This document shows positions 46,601 to 58,600 of a stretch of DNA of 64,000 bases, piece after piece. The DNA comes from Populus alba. Its lineage: Eukaryota; Streptophyta; Magnoliopsida; Malpighiales; Salicaceae. Position numbers and translations under genes: made by a program. Under the pieces are notes generated by a model. The model was given only the letters and a program-made list of their open reading frames with translations. It ran no database searches and was not told the DNA's origin. The stretch spans positions 8,246,001-8,310,000 of the forward strand of contig NC_133302.1 in the NCBI RefSeq assembly GCF_005239225.2. The letters are read 5' to 3'. Every line of letters begins with the position of its first letter. Within the stretch, counting starts at the first letter, position 1.

Positions 46601-49600
46601 CATCTCGAGTTATTCAGGTAAGAAAACAGAATTTCTTGTGGACCTGCTATAGCTAATGAAACTCTTCTAAACATGGAGAGAACTGGTCTGCCTTACTAAA
46701 TTGATGTTAGCTCAGAAATTGTTTTCTTGCTTATTTTTAAACTAAATTGATCTGAGGAAGTGATTAACTTGGTATGAGGGGCTTGCATGTATTTATGAAC
46801 TCTTAATTAGAAACTTCAGTCATTGTTCTCTGTTGTTTAACTCCTTTTGTTCTATTTCCTTGTTTAAATCATATTGGTTGGGAAAGTTATCAAGTTTTGT
46901 TCCAATCCTGATTAGATGAAATTTTATTGCTTTGGTCATTTACGTCTGGTCATGAACCGGTCCTGATTTTCTCTTTTATGGAATTAGCTGAAATGACTTC
47001 TGGTGGCTATACATAGATTTAGACATTTATTAGGAAGACAGTATGATAAGGGTGTATCAGAACAGAAGAAGGTTTCCAAATGAAAGAAAGCAGCATGTTC
47101 AACTGATAGGTCATTAAAATTTCATAATAGTAAAGTGGTAATTCTTTGTTTTATTTTCCTTTCATCCACTTTCTTATTCATTATATTACTTTCCTGATTT
47201 GTAGAAAATATTTTGCTATCCATATGCAGTTTCCTATTGAATGCTCTCTTCCTTGGATGCTGGTGGATCATGTGCTTGAGTCCCAGAATGCAGGTCTTCT
47301 TGAAAGTGTTCTGATGCCATTTGATATCTACAATGATTCAGCTCAGCAAGCTCTGGCTGCATTAAGGCAGCGATTCCTCTATGATGAAATTGAGGCCGAG
47401 GTATATTATATTTTAGCATTTTCTAGAACTAATTTTTTTGCATCCCTTGTTGGAAATGTATGCATTTTCTATTTGTCATTTGATAAGCTGGCTATGGCCT
47501 GTTGAATTTTTGCTCTAACTCAGTGTTTGCAAGTTTTGATAGGTGGACCATTGTTTTGATTTATTTGTTTCAAAACTCTGTGAAATTATTTTCACTTGTT
47601 ACAAGAGTTGGGCAGCAAGGTACACGGCTTTCCTTCTCTCTTTAATAACACATGCTACTGGAAATACAATGTATTAAATCATCTGTCTTGTTGGTTTGCT
47701 AAATCCTGTAGTGAAATGCTTGATCCTTCATTCCTCTTTGCTTTGGACAATGGAGAAAAGTATTCTGTACAGCCTATGAGATTCACTGCACTATTTAAGA
47801 TGACAAGAGTAAAGGTAAAAGTATAATTTTCCTACGTTGTCACTGATTTACTGCACCTGTGGTCGCTGATGTGTTTGGGCCACATTTGTCATGCGAAGTA
47901 TTCATTACCTTCTCCCTCTTTGGCAATTGTTAATGACAGTCTGAAATTTTGAAAACATAATATTTTATTTTTTTCAATGTACTCTTTAACTGGGACCAGG
48001 TACCTCAACTGTGGGATTATTTCACACAGTTATTTCTCAGCTTATGATTGGACCATATATCTCTGCTGTTGTTTTACATGTTTTAATCATCTTTTTCTTT
48101 CTTTCTGTCAATCTGAAGAGGAATAGTAATTTAGACCATGCTCCTCTGATGCTCTCTCCCTTCATTTGGATTTAATTGTGTACAGTTACTTGGGAGGACC
48201 ATTGATTTAAGAAGCTTGGTTTCTGAAAGGATGAACAAGGTTTTCAGAGACAATATTGAGTTTCTTTTTGATCGTTTTGAGTCTCAAGATCTATGTGCAG
48301 TGGTGGTAAGTAGATTGTTCTTGTGTTTCTTATATTAGTAATACAACTATCATGTTGCTATGTGGTGCTAACTGCTTGGTTCTCACATATTCATAAGTAT
48401 AACGAGATATGGATGTATGTAATGCATGGCATTTTGACGTACCAGATTGAGCTTTTTGGTTGAATTCTCTAATGATGAAAACTAAATCAATAATTTTTCT
48501 GATGGAAAAACAAATACCTTGATTTTGTTGCAGGAATTAGAAAAACTTCTGGAAATATTAAAGCATGCTCATGGACTGCTTTCAAAAGATATTTCAATAG
48601 ACTCGTTCAGTCTCATGTTGAATGAAATGCAAGAAAACTTATCTCTTGTATCATTTTCTAGTCGACTTGCAACTCAGGTTTGGCAAACTATTTCTGGCTT
48701 TCATTTTATGGGTACATCTCTCTGTAATAGTTATGCATGCTATAATTGTTAAATCATGATGTACAATCATGGTATTCTGGGCTGTGTTTCACTCTAATCT
48801 CTATTATGTATCTGTCTTATAAATTTCAAACTCTAGGAATGCAGATAAACTGCTCGGAGTCTCAATTCTTAAGCCTATACATCCATTAGACATAGAGAGA
48901 AGAATTGATACTTTGTTTATATGGATGAGGTGGCATTGTGCATCATTAATCTTATTGTATAATATGCATACTCTCTTGTCTCTCTGATTCTGGGAAGAAT
49001 TATTTTAAAAATGAGCTTATCTGATGTACTTGTTGAAAATCATTTGGGCTTTCTTATCCTTGTTTTGGCAATGAAAAGATATCTCACATTGGGGACAGCT
49101 ATACTAAAGCTGGAAGAGCACGTCTCCAGCTAGTTAGTTATCATTTTTGCCTAAGGACCTTTATATCTTGTCATTGTGTATGCATTGTCTAAAGGAGACT
49201 TCTCATGCATGTTGTATTATTGGTATGATTGAGCTTGTCAATCCCTATTCTTGTACCTAAAACAAAGCATGATGCATCCTTTCCTATCTTTGAAAAGAAA
49301 AATGTAGCGAGAGGATGATATTAATTAAAGAAAAATCACATCTAGGCCAATTCATTAGCATTTTGGGTTAGAACTTTTATGTTTTGTCATTGTGTATGCA
49401 TTGTCTAAAGGAGACTTCTCATGTGAGTCATGTTAAGTGACCTTGAGGATTCCATGGTCTTGTACGTACATACTAAGAGTGATGCATATTTTTCTTATCA
49501 TTAACTTAAAGAAAAGTGTAAGATAAGGTATGATATTATTAAAGAAAATTCCTAAGTGTGCTGTTTATTTTTATCTTTTGCTTTTCCAAGGAGCTAGTCT

Positions 49601-52600
49601 CACTCAATCAATTCATTGGTGTATGGTAGATTTGGTCAGAGATGCAAAGTGATTTCCTGCCAAACTTTGTCTTATGCAACACTACTCAGCGTTTTGTCCG
49701 ATCATCAAGAGTTCCTCTTGTTCCTGTGCAAAAGCCATCAGTTCCCCATGCAAAGGACAACTTCTATTGTGGTACTCAGGTAACAAACTAGAGCTTAGAC
49801 ACCATCATTTGATTGCGTTTTACAAATATGATGCTATTTTGTTTCTCATAATACCTTTTGACTTTCATTCTCATTTAATATTATCTTGGCAGGAGTTGAA
49901 TTCTGCACATCAAAGCTTTGCTCGTTTGCACAGTGGGTTCTTTGGAATTCCTCACATGTTTTCTGTTGTTAGACTTCTAGGATCCAGATCATTGCCTTGG
50001 CTTATCCGAGCCCTGTTAGATCATATAACAAATAAGGTACGTGATGCTTTTGAGAATTTAGTCTGTTCATTTATTAACACTCAATGTCATGAAAAGATGG
50101 ATCTTGATATGATTTGAATGATTTTATTTGAAGCTGTGTGGATGAACATTAAGATTGAGTTTAATATTTCATGATGTGTTTCAGGTAACTACACTTGAAC
50201 CAATGATTACTGGATTGCAAGCAGCGTTGCCAAAATCTATTGGACTGCTCCCTTTTGATGGAGGAGTCACAGGTACATGGTGGTGTCATGATTCTGATAG
50301 CGTCTTCCTTTTCTTCTTTTTACATGCACTGCGGGATGTGTTAAAAAAAGGCTGAAAGAACTTATATATGATATATTAACATATGCATGTGTGCATGCAT
50401 CACAGTTACATTATGTCGACATATGTTTTATTATGGATCAGTGAATTAAAGCTTATGGGTGTACAGTGTACTTTAGGAATTAATGTCTGTTTGGAGAGCT
50501 GAAGGAAGAATCTGGTGCAAAGTTTACCACATTCAATTCTAACAACCACCAACCTCTAGGATCTTATACACTCAATTAGTGTCAGTGAGAGAAAAGTTAA
50601 GTGAGTGCCCAGGTGTGATACATGTGGTTAGAGCTTCCTTGAATGTGAGGTGAAAAAAATCTGTTTTGAGTGATTTCTAAGTGCTGTAGCTGTGAGGTCT
50701 TGTCTCAACTGTGTTTGATTGTCTTTTTATTCATCAGTGGATTTAATATTTCCATTGCATATGGTATTCACTTACCAAGTGCCTGCTCACATCAATTTTT
50801 TTTTGGTCAAAAGAAAATTTGGAATCTAGTGATATTATGAATGCTTTTTTATTCGGAATTTTATGCATGCATCTCTTGCTATTCATGCGTGCTTTTGTGT
50901 GTGTGTACATTTGTGCTCATTTCCCTATTTTGCATCTTTAACTTCTGATACAGGTTGTATGAGGGTTGTCAAAGAAAATCTTAACTGGGGAACTAAATCA
51001 GAGCTCAAAGCAAAGGTTCTTCGAGGGATTAAAGAGATTGGTAGTGTGTTATATTGGATGGGGCTTCTTGACATTGTATTGGTCAGTATCCTAGTTTCTT
51101 CATTTCATGATATTAGTTTGAGAACATGTCTAGACTTACTTATGCATGCTCTAAACTGTAGCTTTGTGTCTGGTAGATTCATATTTCTACAAGTTTGCCA
51201 TTCAATCCCTTCGAACAAGAATGCCCAATTATACAAGTACTTTGAAGAGCTTTGGGGCACTTTTAGATCAATAGGGATAGCAGGAGTATCATACTATCTC
51301 TCATTATAGAGAAATAGTTGTGTAGACGTACTCAACCAACTCATCATAGACAAGGCTAATAAAGACAAGTTATATAGACAAAATAACATAACATCATGTG
51401 GGACCATTGGACTTTCTAGCTATTTGTCTTGTTTTTATTGGCCAAGTCTATAGCGGAGCTGGTCGACTTTGTCTTCGCTACTTTAAATGTTCAAATCCTA
51501 ATGGGATAAATGCTGGGTAGACAAAAACAACAAGCAAATATTGAAGAATTTTGCGTTCTACCAATTAGCTGTGAGACTGCCCTGTTTAGTTAGTGGTGGA
51601 TCATTGTCATGTGTTAAGAAGGCTGAAATTGGTTTTGGTTTTGATTCCTCTTGATAGAGGTCTGCCTCTCTTTATATAGCTAGAATTCTCCCTATTTACA
51701 GCCTAATGATTATAATTGCATGCATGATTTCCTTTATCAAATCATTCAAAATCAGTAACATTACTGATTTGGTAATATCCAAATCAGTAAACTATTGCTA
51801 TATACATAATATGGCCTAATTTGGTAATATCTCCCCTCAAACTTATGTTGGTCGATCAAGAAGCATTAATTTGTCAATCATGAATTTATGGTGGTGACGG
51901 GAGAGAGTCTTGGTAAAGATGTCAACAGTTTGATGTTCGGTGGAAATGCGAGGAAGAGTAATCTCTTGGCGTGCAAGTGCTTCATGAATGGAATGAAAAT
52001 CCACTTAAAAATGCTTGGTGTGCTTATGAAAAACTAGATTGGCAACAATTTGAATAGCACCACTGTTATCTGCATAAAAAGGAGTAAGTTGCGGAACACC
52101 AAGTTCACTAGCCCTCAAAGTCATGTGATTTCAAAATAGGTAGATGAGCTGACTCTATATTTAGACTCGGTAGATGAGTTTGAGACACATGCTTGATTTT
52201 TACTCATCCAAGAACTAAGAGTGCCGCCAAGAAACACACACCAACCCGAAACAAAATGACGAGTATTTGGACAATCGACCCAATCAGCATCACTGTAGGC
52301 CGCCAATTGTAAAGAAGTCCTTGAAGAAAAGAACAAACCACAACCAGGCATCCCTTTGAGATATCAAAGGAGGTGACAGACAACGGCTAAATGAGTTTGG
52401 CAAAAAACCTGCATAAATTAAATGACCTATTGTACAACAAACAAGATATTAAGTTGGGTAATAGTCAAATAATTCAGACTTCTGACCAGCTATCGATACA
52501 TGGAGGGATCAAGCAAGAGATCCCCATTCATGATGTAGTTTCAAGTTGACCTCCATAGGTGTAAGAACTGATTTAGTGTCTAAAGACCAGCTAAGGAAAG

Positions 52601-55600
52601 AAGCTTATGGGTATACTTATGTTGATGCTAAAGTATGCCAGTTATTGCTGGACCTCAAGACTAAGAAAATACTGAAGTGGACCAAGATCTTTCATATGAA
52701 ATGAAGATTGGAGTCATTGCTGAAGTTGTTCAATCAATTGGGAATCATATCCTATAATCACAATATCATCAACATACACAAAAAGTAGAACGATCCCAAT
52801 ATTAGTCTTGCGAAAGGAGAGTAGTCATATTGACTCTGCGTGAAGGTGGAATCCAAAAGAGTAGTAAGAAATTTCTCAAACCATACAGAGACCATTTCAA
52901 GTGACAAACCTCAGTAAAAGAGGAAGAAAACATGCTAGGAGGAGTCATATAATTCTTTTCCTTTAGATCACCATGTAGAAAAACATTCTTCACATCCATC
53001 TGACGAAGCGATCATCCTTTCAAGACGAAAAACAATATGGATAGTGGTCATCTTAGCCATAAGAGCAAATGATTTCTTATAATCCAGGCCATATTTTTGT
53101 TGATTTTTGAGTGCCACCAAACGAGCTTTATATCGGTCAAGAGATCCATTGGTACCTAGCTTGATGGTGTATACCCATTTGAATCCAATAGGTTTTACCC
53201 CAGAGGGACAAGGAACGATGTCCCAAGTATTATTATCATAAAGAGCTTGAAGTTCGTCTTGTATAGTCAGTCGTCAACACTCTTGAGTAGAGGCCTGAGA
53301 ATAAGACTTAGGCATAGAAATAATATCAATAGTGGCCTGAACAACTGAATGTGAGAACCCATACCTATTCGGAGGTTGTAGAACCAGAGTTGACCATCAA
53401 GGCTCTTGTAAAACATGTTCAGATGTTGGTTCAGGAGTAGAAAGAGATAGTGGGTGACGTTGTTGATAAACAATTCTTGGTTTAAAACGATTAACAATAG
53501 TAGACACATCATCAAAAGAAGGAAGCAATGCAGAAAAAGAAACAAAATTTGCACGAGACGGAAGGAAATATTTATTTTCACATAAAACCACATTTCGTGA
53601 AATGCGAATCTTGTTCTTATCCACATCATAACATACAAATCCTTTATGGGAATTGCTATAGACAAGAAAAGCACGCTAAACAGCCTGGGCAACAAGCTTG
53701 TGATGTTCGATGTGTTAGAGAATAATATAAATCATATTATGGGACCTTATACAACAGCTTAAGCTATTTGGTTGAGATGGTTCTTTGATGTGGTATCAGA
53801 GCCTTGATGACCAAGCAGTCACGAGTTCGAATGTCACCATCCCCATTTTATTTGATAAAAAATTAAGCACAAGGTAATGTGGGCTTATGCAAGTTTCAAG
53901 CCAAAAGGGTTTTCACTTGAGAGAGTGTGTTAGAGAATAATATAAATCATATGCTAGGACCTCACCTAACAGCTTAAGCTATTGGGTTGAGATGATTTTT
54001 TGACATGATAGTAGGTAAGTGAACAAAGCAAATACAACCAAAAACATGAAGAGAATTATAGTTAGGAGGGACTCCAAACAAAAAAAAAATATGAAGGGTC
54101 AACATTCAAGGTTTGAGAAGGTAGATGATTAATCAAATAGACGACTATAGGTAAAGATTCCACCCAAAATCGAGGAGAAACTAAAGATTCAAGCAATAAT
54201 ATATGGACAACATCTAAAAGATGTTGATTCTTATGCTCAACGACTCTATTTTATTAAGGAGTATAAGGACACGGATGTTGAGAGATAATACCTTTTAGTT
54301 GGAGGAAGGATTGAAAGTCACAAGACATGCATTCCCCCTCAGAATCAAAGCATAAGATCTTAATATTGGCAAAAAATTGTGTCTCTGCAAGAACAACAAA
54401 GGTTTGAAAAATAAACACATCAGCTTTAGAATGAAGGAAATAGATCCAAGTGAATCTACTATAGTCATCAATAAATATTAAAAAATATCTATATCATGCA
54501 TGAGAAAGAACAAGATTCACATCCAAACATCAGTATGAATAATTTCAAAACAAGCAGAAGCCTGACTTCCTTGCATAGGAAATGATAAGGATTTGCTTTT
54601 ATCAAGTTTACAAGAACAATCAAAAGACAAATGAGAGGAAGAAAACTAATGTATATTATTCAAATAGCCACTTCTAATGAGATGCTTCAAAATAACAGAA
54701 TTAGGATGTCCTAATTTCTTATGCTAAAGATGACTTGTATTGGCAATACCAGGACAACCCAAGTATACTAAACAAGGCATAGAAAAAGACTGAAGAGGAA
54801 AAAATCGTCCCATTTTAGGCCTCGTCACTACCACTTTGCCCGATGGTTGATCTTGCATACAACAACCACAATGGTCAAAATGAAAGGAATAATCATTTTC
54901 TACCAATTGGCCAACAAAGATTAAATTGGCAAGTCAGGATACCCAAAAACATCAATGAAGGTAGACCCTAGATTGTCAATGGCAGTAATAGGAATAGTAC
55001 GACCATTAGCTATTTTAATATTATGCTCACCATCATACTTACGAACATCCTATAGTGCTTTGAAATTGCCAGTCATGTGACTGAAAGTCACAGGGTCAAT
55101 TAACAAATAAGAGGGGAGTAGCTTTGTCTTACCTTGAAGTCCAAGAGCAGAAACTATCATCTGTTGGACATGCTTCGGTGTAAGAGTAGAAGAAGACCCC
55201 ATGATAGCTGGTTGATTTAAAGGCATAGTCTCAAGGTTGGATAGGACAACAATATGCAAGGCATGGGCAAATCGATTTTGAGGTCGTATGCGATAGTTCT
55301 TAATAATGTGACCTTCCTTTTTGCAGTAATTGCATAACTTCTTATTGCAATTCTTTGTTATGTGCCCAAACTCGCAATTGTAGCATTGTGGTAGGGATTT
55401 GGATCTAGCTTTGCCTTGAGTTGCATCGGCCATGTTGAATATGTTAGTAATGACAGTGTCTTGGGCAATGCCATGTTATGAGGCAAGATGTTGTTCCTCA
55501 CGTAGAAGCTCTCCTAGGATCCAAGATTGGAATAGGTTTGTGGTCAATCAACCCAACACGTACACTCTTAAATTTTAGGTGAAGCTTCATTAAGATTTGG

Positions 55601-58600
55601 TCTCGTTGGCTCTTGGAATGGACCACTTGTACCACCCCCAACGCTTTCTTTGGAACCTTAGATTGCACCAGTCCAGATTGAGCACTCCACTAGTTTGGGA
55701 AACCCGGATAAATATTGCTCAGTTGACTAATTCCCTATGCAATAATTTCCAATTTCCAACTCTAATTTGGAACTTTCGAGCAGAGTTATCTTAATGATAC
55801 ATCCGCCAAAGTGAAACTCACATTTCCTTAGCGGTATTAAAGGAATAAGATTGTTGACCATAAAAGGTTCAATAGAACTCAACAACCATGAAACAACCTT
55901 GCTTTCCCAAGAACCAAGTTCTTTGGGATCAGTTGGAACTGAAGAGGACCTATCCAAATGATTCCATAATTCTCTTCCTTTGACAAACATCTGATACTGA
56001 AATTTTCAAGAAGTGTAATTCTTGTCATTTATGTGAACAATGGAAATTTTCTCTTCTAGCATGACTAAAAAAACACAACAACCCCGAAAAAATAGACAAG
56101 CCTAATGAAGACACTAATGCCACAAAATAAGATGCTGATACAAATCAGCCCAAGCCAAACAATATCCCAAGCTAAAAAAAAAAAGAATTGAATCAGCCCA
56201 CAAACCAAACCAAGATGAGAATTTCTCACACTCCATGAATTTAAGCTAAGAACTTTGATACCATGTTAAGAAGGCTGAAATTGGTTTTGGTTTTGGTTTT
56301 GGTTTTGGTTTTGATTCCTCTCAATGGAAGTTTGCCTCTCTTTAAATAGTTAGAATTCTCCCTATTTACAGCTTAATAATTATAATTACATGCATGATTT
56401 CCTTAATCATTCAAAATTCATAAAATGGCTCCTCCAACCACATAAATCCCTAACATTGCTCCACCAACTACAAAGATCCTGTAAATATAAACTATTGCCA
56501 TATACAGAATATGGCCAAATCTGGTAACATCATGTTCATCTTAGATCAGAGCTATGAATGTGTGCTTGATCTACTCTACTTAAAAGTCATTGAACCAATC
56601 ACTCAATGCCAGGTGCCCAAATCTATTTTCACCATCTATCTTCATTATTGGTCATATTTGTTTCTCTTGTTATATTGTTGGGAATGATGTCCTAGTGGGT
56701 GTTAATAATTATGTCCTGTTTTGTTGTTGTAAATGATGTGCAAGTGGATCCAATTGTTATTTGTTGAACCAATGTAGCAATCAACGTTGTTGTATGTTTA
56801 GATCTTAGAACCTTATTAATGGAGTAAAACAATTATTGTTCATGCATTTAGTCACATGAAACATTTTCTTATAATAATACATCACAGCCTGTAATCTATG
56901 TCTATTTTATCTGTAAAATCACATATGGAATGTAACATTTGGTTGAGTAAATGACTGTTAATGAAAATAAAGATGAGCATTAGAAAATAATGAAAAAAAT
57001 ATTCTGAACTAGGTTTTTCATTTACATTAATTTGGCAAGGCAAAAGGCTTGCCTGGCAGGCTAGGTAACCTGATTCTGTATGCCACAATATATTGTTTAG
57101 TCTACAAAACATTACCATGGCTCATCTAGTTGACTTCTGTTATGATTGGGAACCAATGTTTCATACTGCCTCTTATAGTTGTTTTACATGATTGACAGAG
57201 GGAAGTTGATACCATGCATTTCATGCAAACTGCCCCTTGGTTGGGCTTGTTTCCTGGCGCAGATGGCCAAATATTGCATTCACAGGATGGAGGGGATAGT
57301 CCTGTTGTCAATCTTTTCAAATCAGCCACTTCTGCAATAGTGTCTAACCCTGGTTGTCCAAATCCAACATCTTTTTATACCATGTCAAAACAGGCAGAAG
57401 CTGCAGGTGCATAATTCATTTCTCTTCAGATGGCTTTTTGCTGTTTGGTTGACCACCTTTATAGAAGCAAAAACATATGCCAGTTCTTTTGTAATAACAG
57501 TAGTTAGTCACTCTATTTTATGCCTGTTATTATATTCATCAAGTTTTGTTCCCTTGGTTTCCTTAATTTTTAATTTTATGGTCTGGTGTCTTCATTTTGT
57601 TGCAGATCTTCTTTACAAAGCTAACATGACTACTGGAAGTGTGCTGGAATATGCCCTTGCTTTTACCAGTGCTGCATTGGATAAGTATTGCAGTAAATGG
57701 AGTGCTGCTCCCAAGACAGGGTTCATTGACATAACAACCTCAAAGGACTTTTACCGTATATATAGTGGCCTCCAAATTGTAAGGAATGACCTTCTACAGT
57801 TTATTTTTATAATAACTTCACACTTGGGTAATATATCTGAACAATAATCATCTTCAGTTTTATCAGTTGAGGTATTAGTTCATATTCTAGACTAAGAGTA
57901 AATCTATCTGTTAGTTGATACATAACTTTTCTCAACAGCCATCTCCATAGTGCTGCGGGTTGTACTTCTCATTAATTTGTATTTTTGGGCCAAAAATTTC
58001 ACACATGAACTATTTTATTTTATTACTAAAATCTTAGACAACTATTATCATTCTCAGATTCTGCAAAATGACAATCATATGATAAGCCTTTTAAAAGGTT
58101 TATTCATGCTGTTTTTCATTATTGTACTGTATAAATAACTCATGTTTCATAGCCTGATTTAATCAGAAAATAATCTTTCTGATTTATCATTTAAATCTTG
58201 ATTTGACAACCATGCTGATGAGGTACTAATTCCCGGACATGTGATACCTCCTGATGAGCAGCCACAATGGTGCTGTGGTATGGGGTGGTGCTGTGGTGTG
58301 GGGGTGGGTGTTACAATCCAGGTCAAGGCTAAGAACTGCACACATCATATTACTCATTCAATCCCGTGGGATTAAGAGAACCATTTTGAGTGGAACATTC
58401 TCCTTGCCAGTAATAGCCATATATTTGCAGCCTTGATATCTGGAGGTTACTACAGTTGTGATAAAAAACTATTAGTTGGGCATGTGGACCAATGGTTCAA
58501 TTAAGAAATCATTTAATAGTAAATTGAGATCAATATGTATAAATTCTTGCTTTAAAATAATTGACTACTCCTTTAGAAGGATGATGAACCTTTAGGTTTA

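Larger units (their letters stand above)
51612..56529 (-). mobile_element. Copia LTR retrotransposon in PIR intron 26 (antisense)
   Basis: LTRs lie at 51612-51829 and 56264-56529, flanked by the 5-bp duplication TCATG. On the minus strand the PBS TGGTATCAAAGTTC (56263-56250) abuts the right LTR, and a purine tract TTGAGGGGAGA (51840-51830) abuts the left. Gag zinc-knuckle, protease-like, GAG-pre-integrase, reverse-transcriptase and RNase H segments follow in Copia order, read from high to low coordinates. Stops and frameshifts occur throughout, so the element is dead. It interrupts only an intron. Confidence 0.92.

Noticed and set aside
49674..50117. 147-residue continuous ORF
   Set aside because: It is a read-through of PIR exons 23 and 24 and their intron in a mixed frame, not a separate gene.
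53791..53850. tRNA-like or SINE head (TGGTATCAGAGCC with a GAGTTCGAAT B-box-like word)
   Set aside because: Its position right after a 78-bp terminal repeat makes a TRIM primer site the better reading. No tRNA cloverleaf could be drawn.
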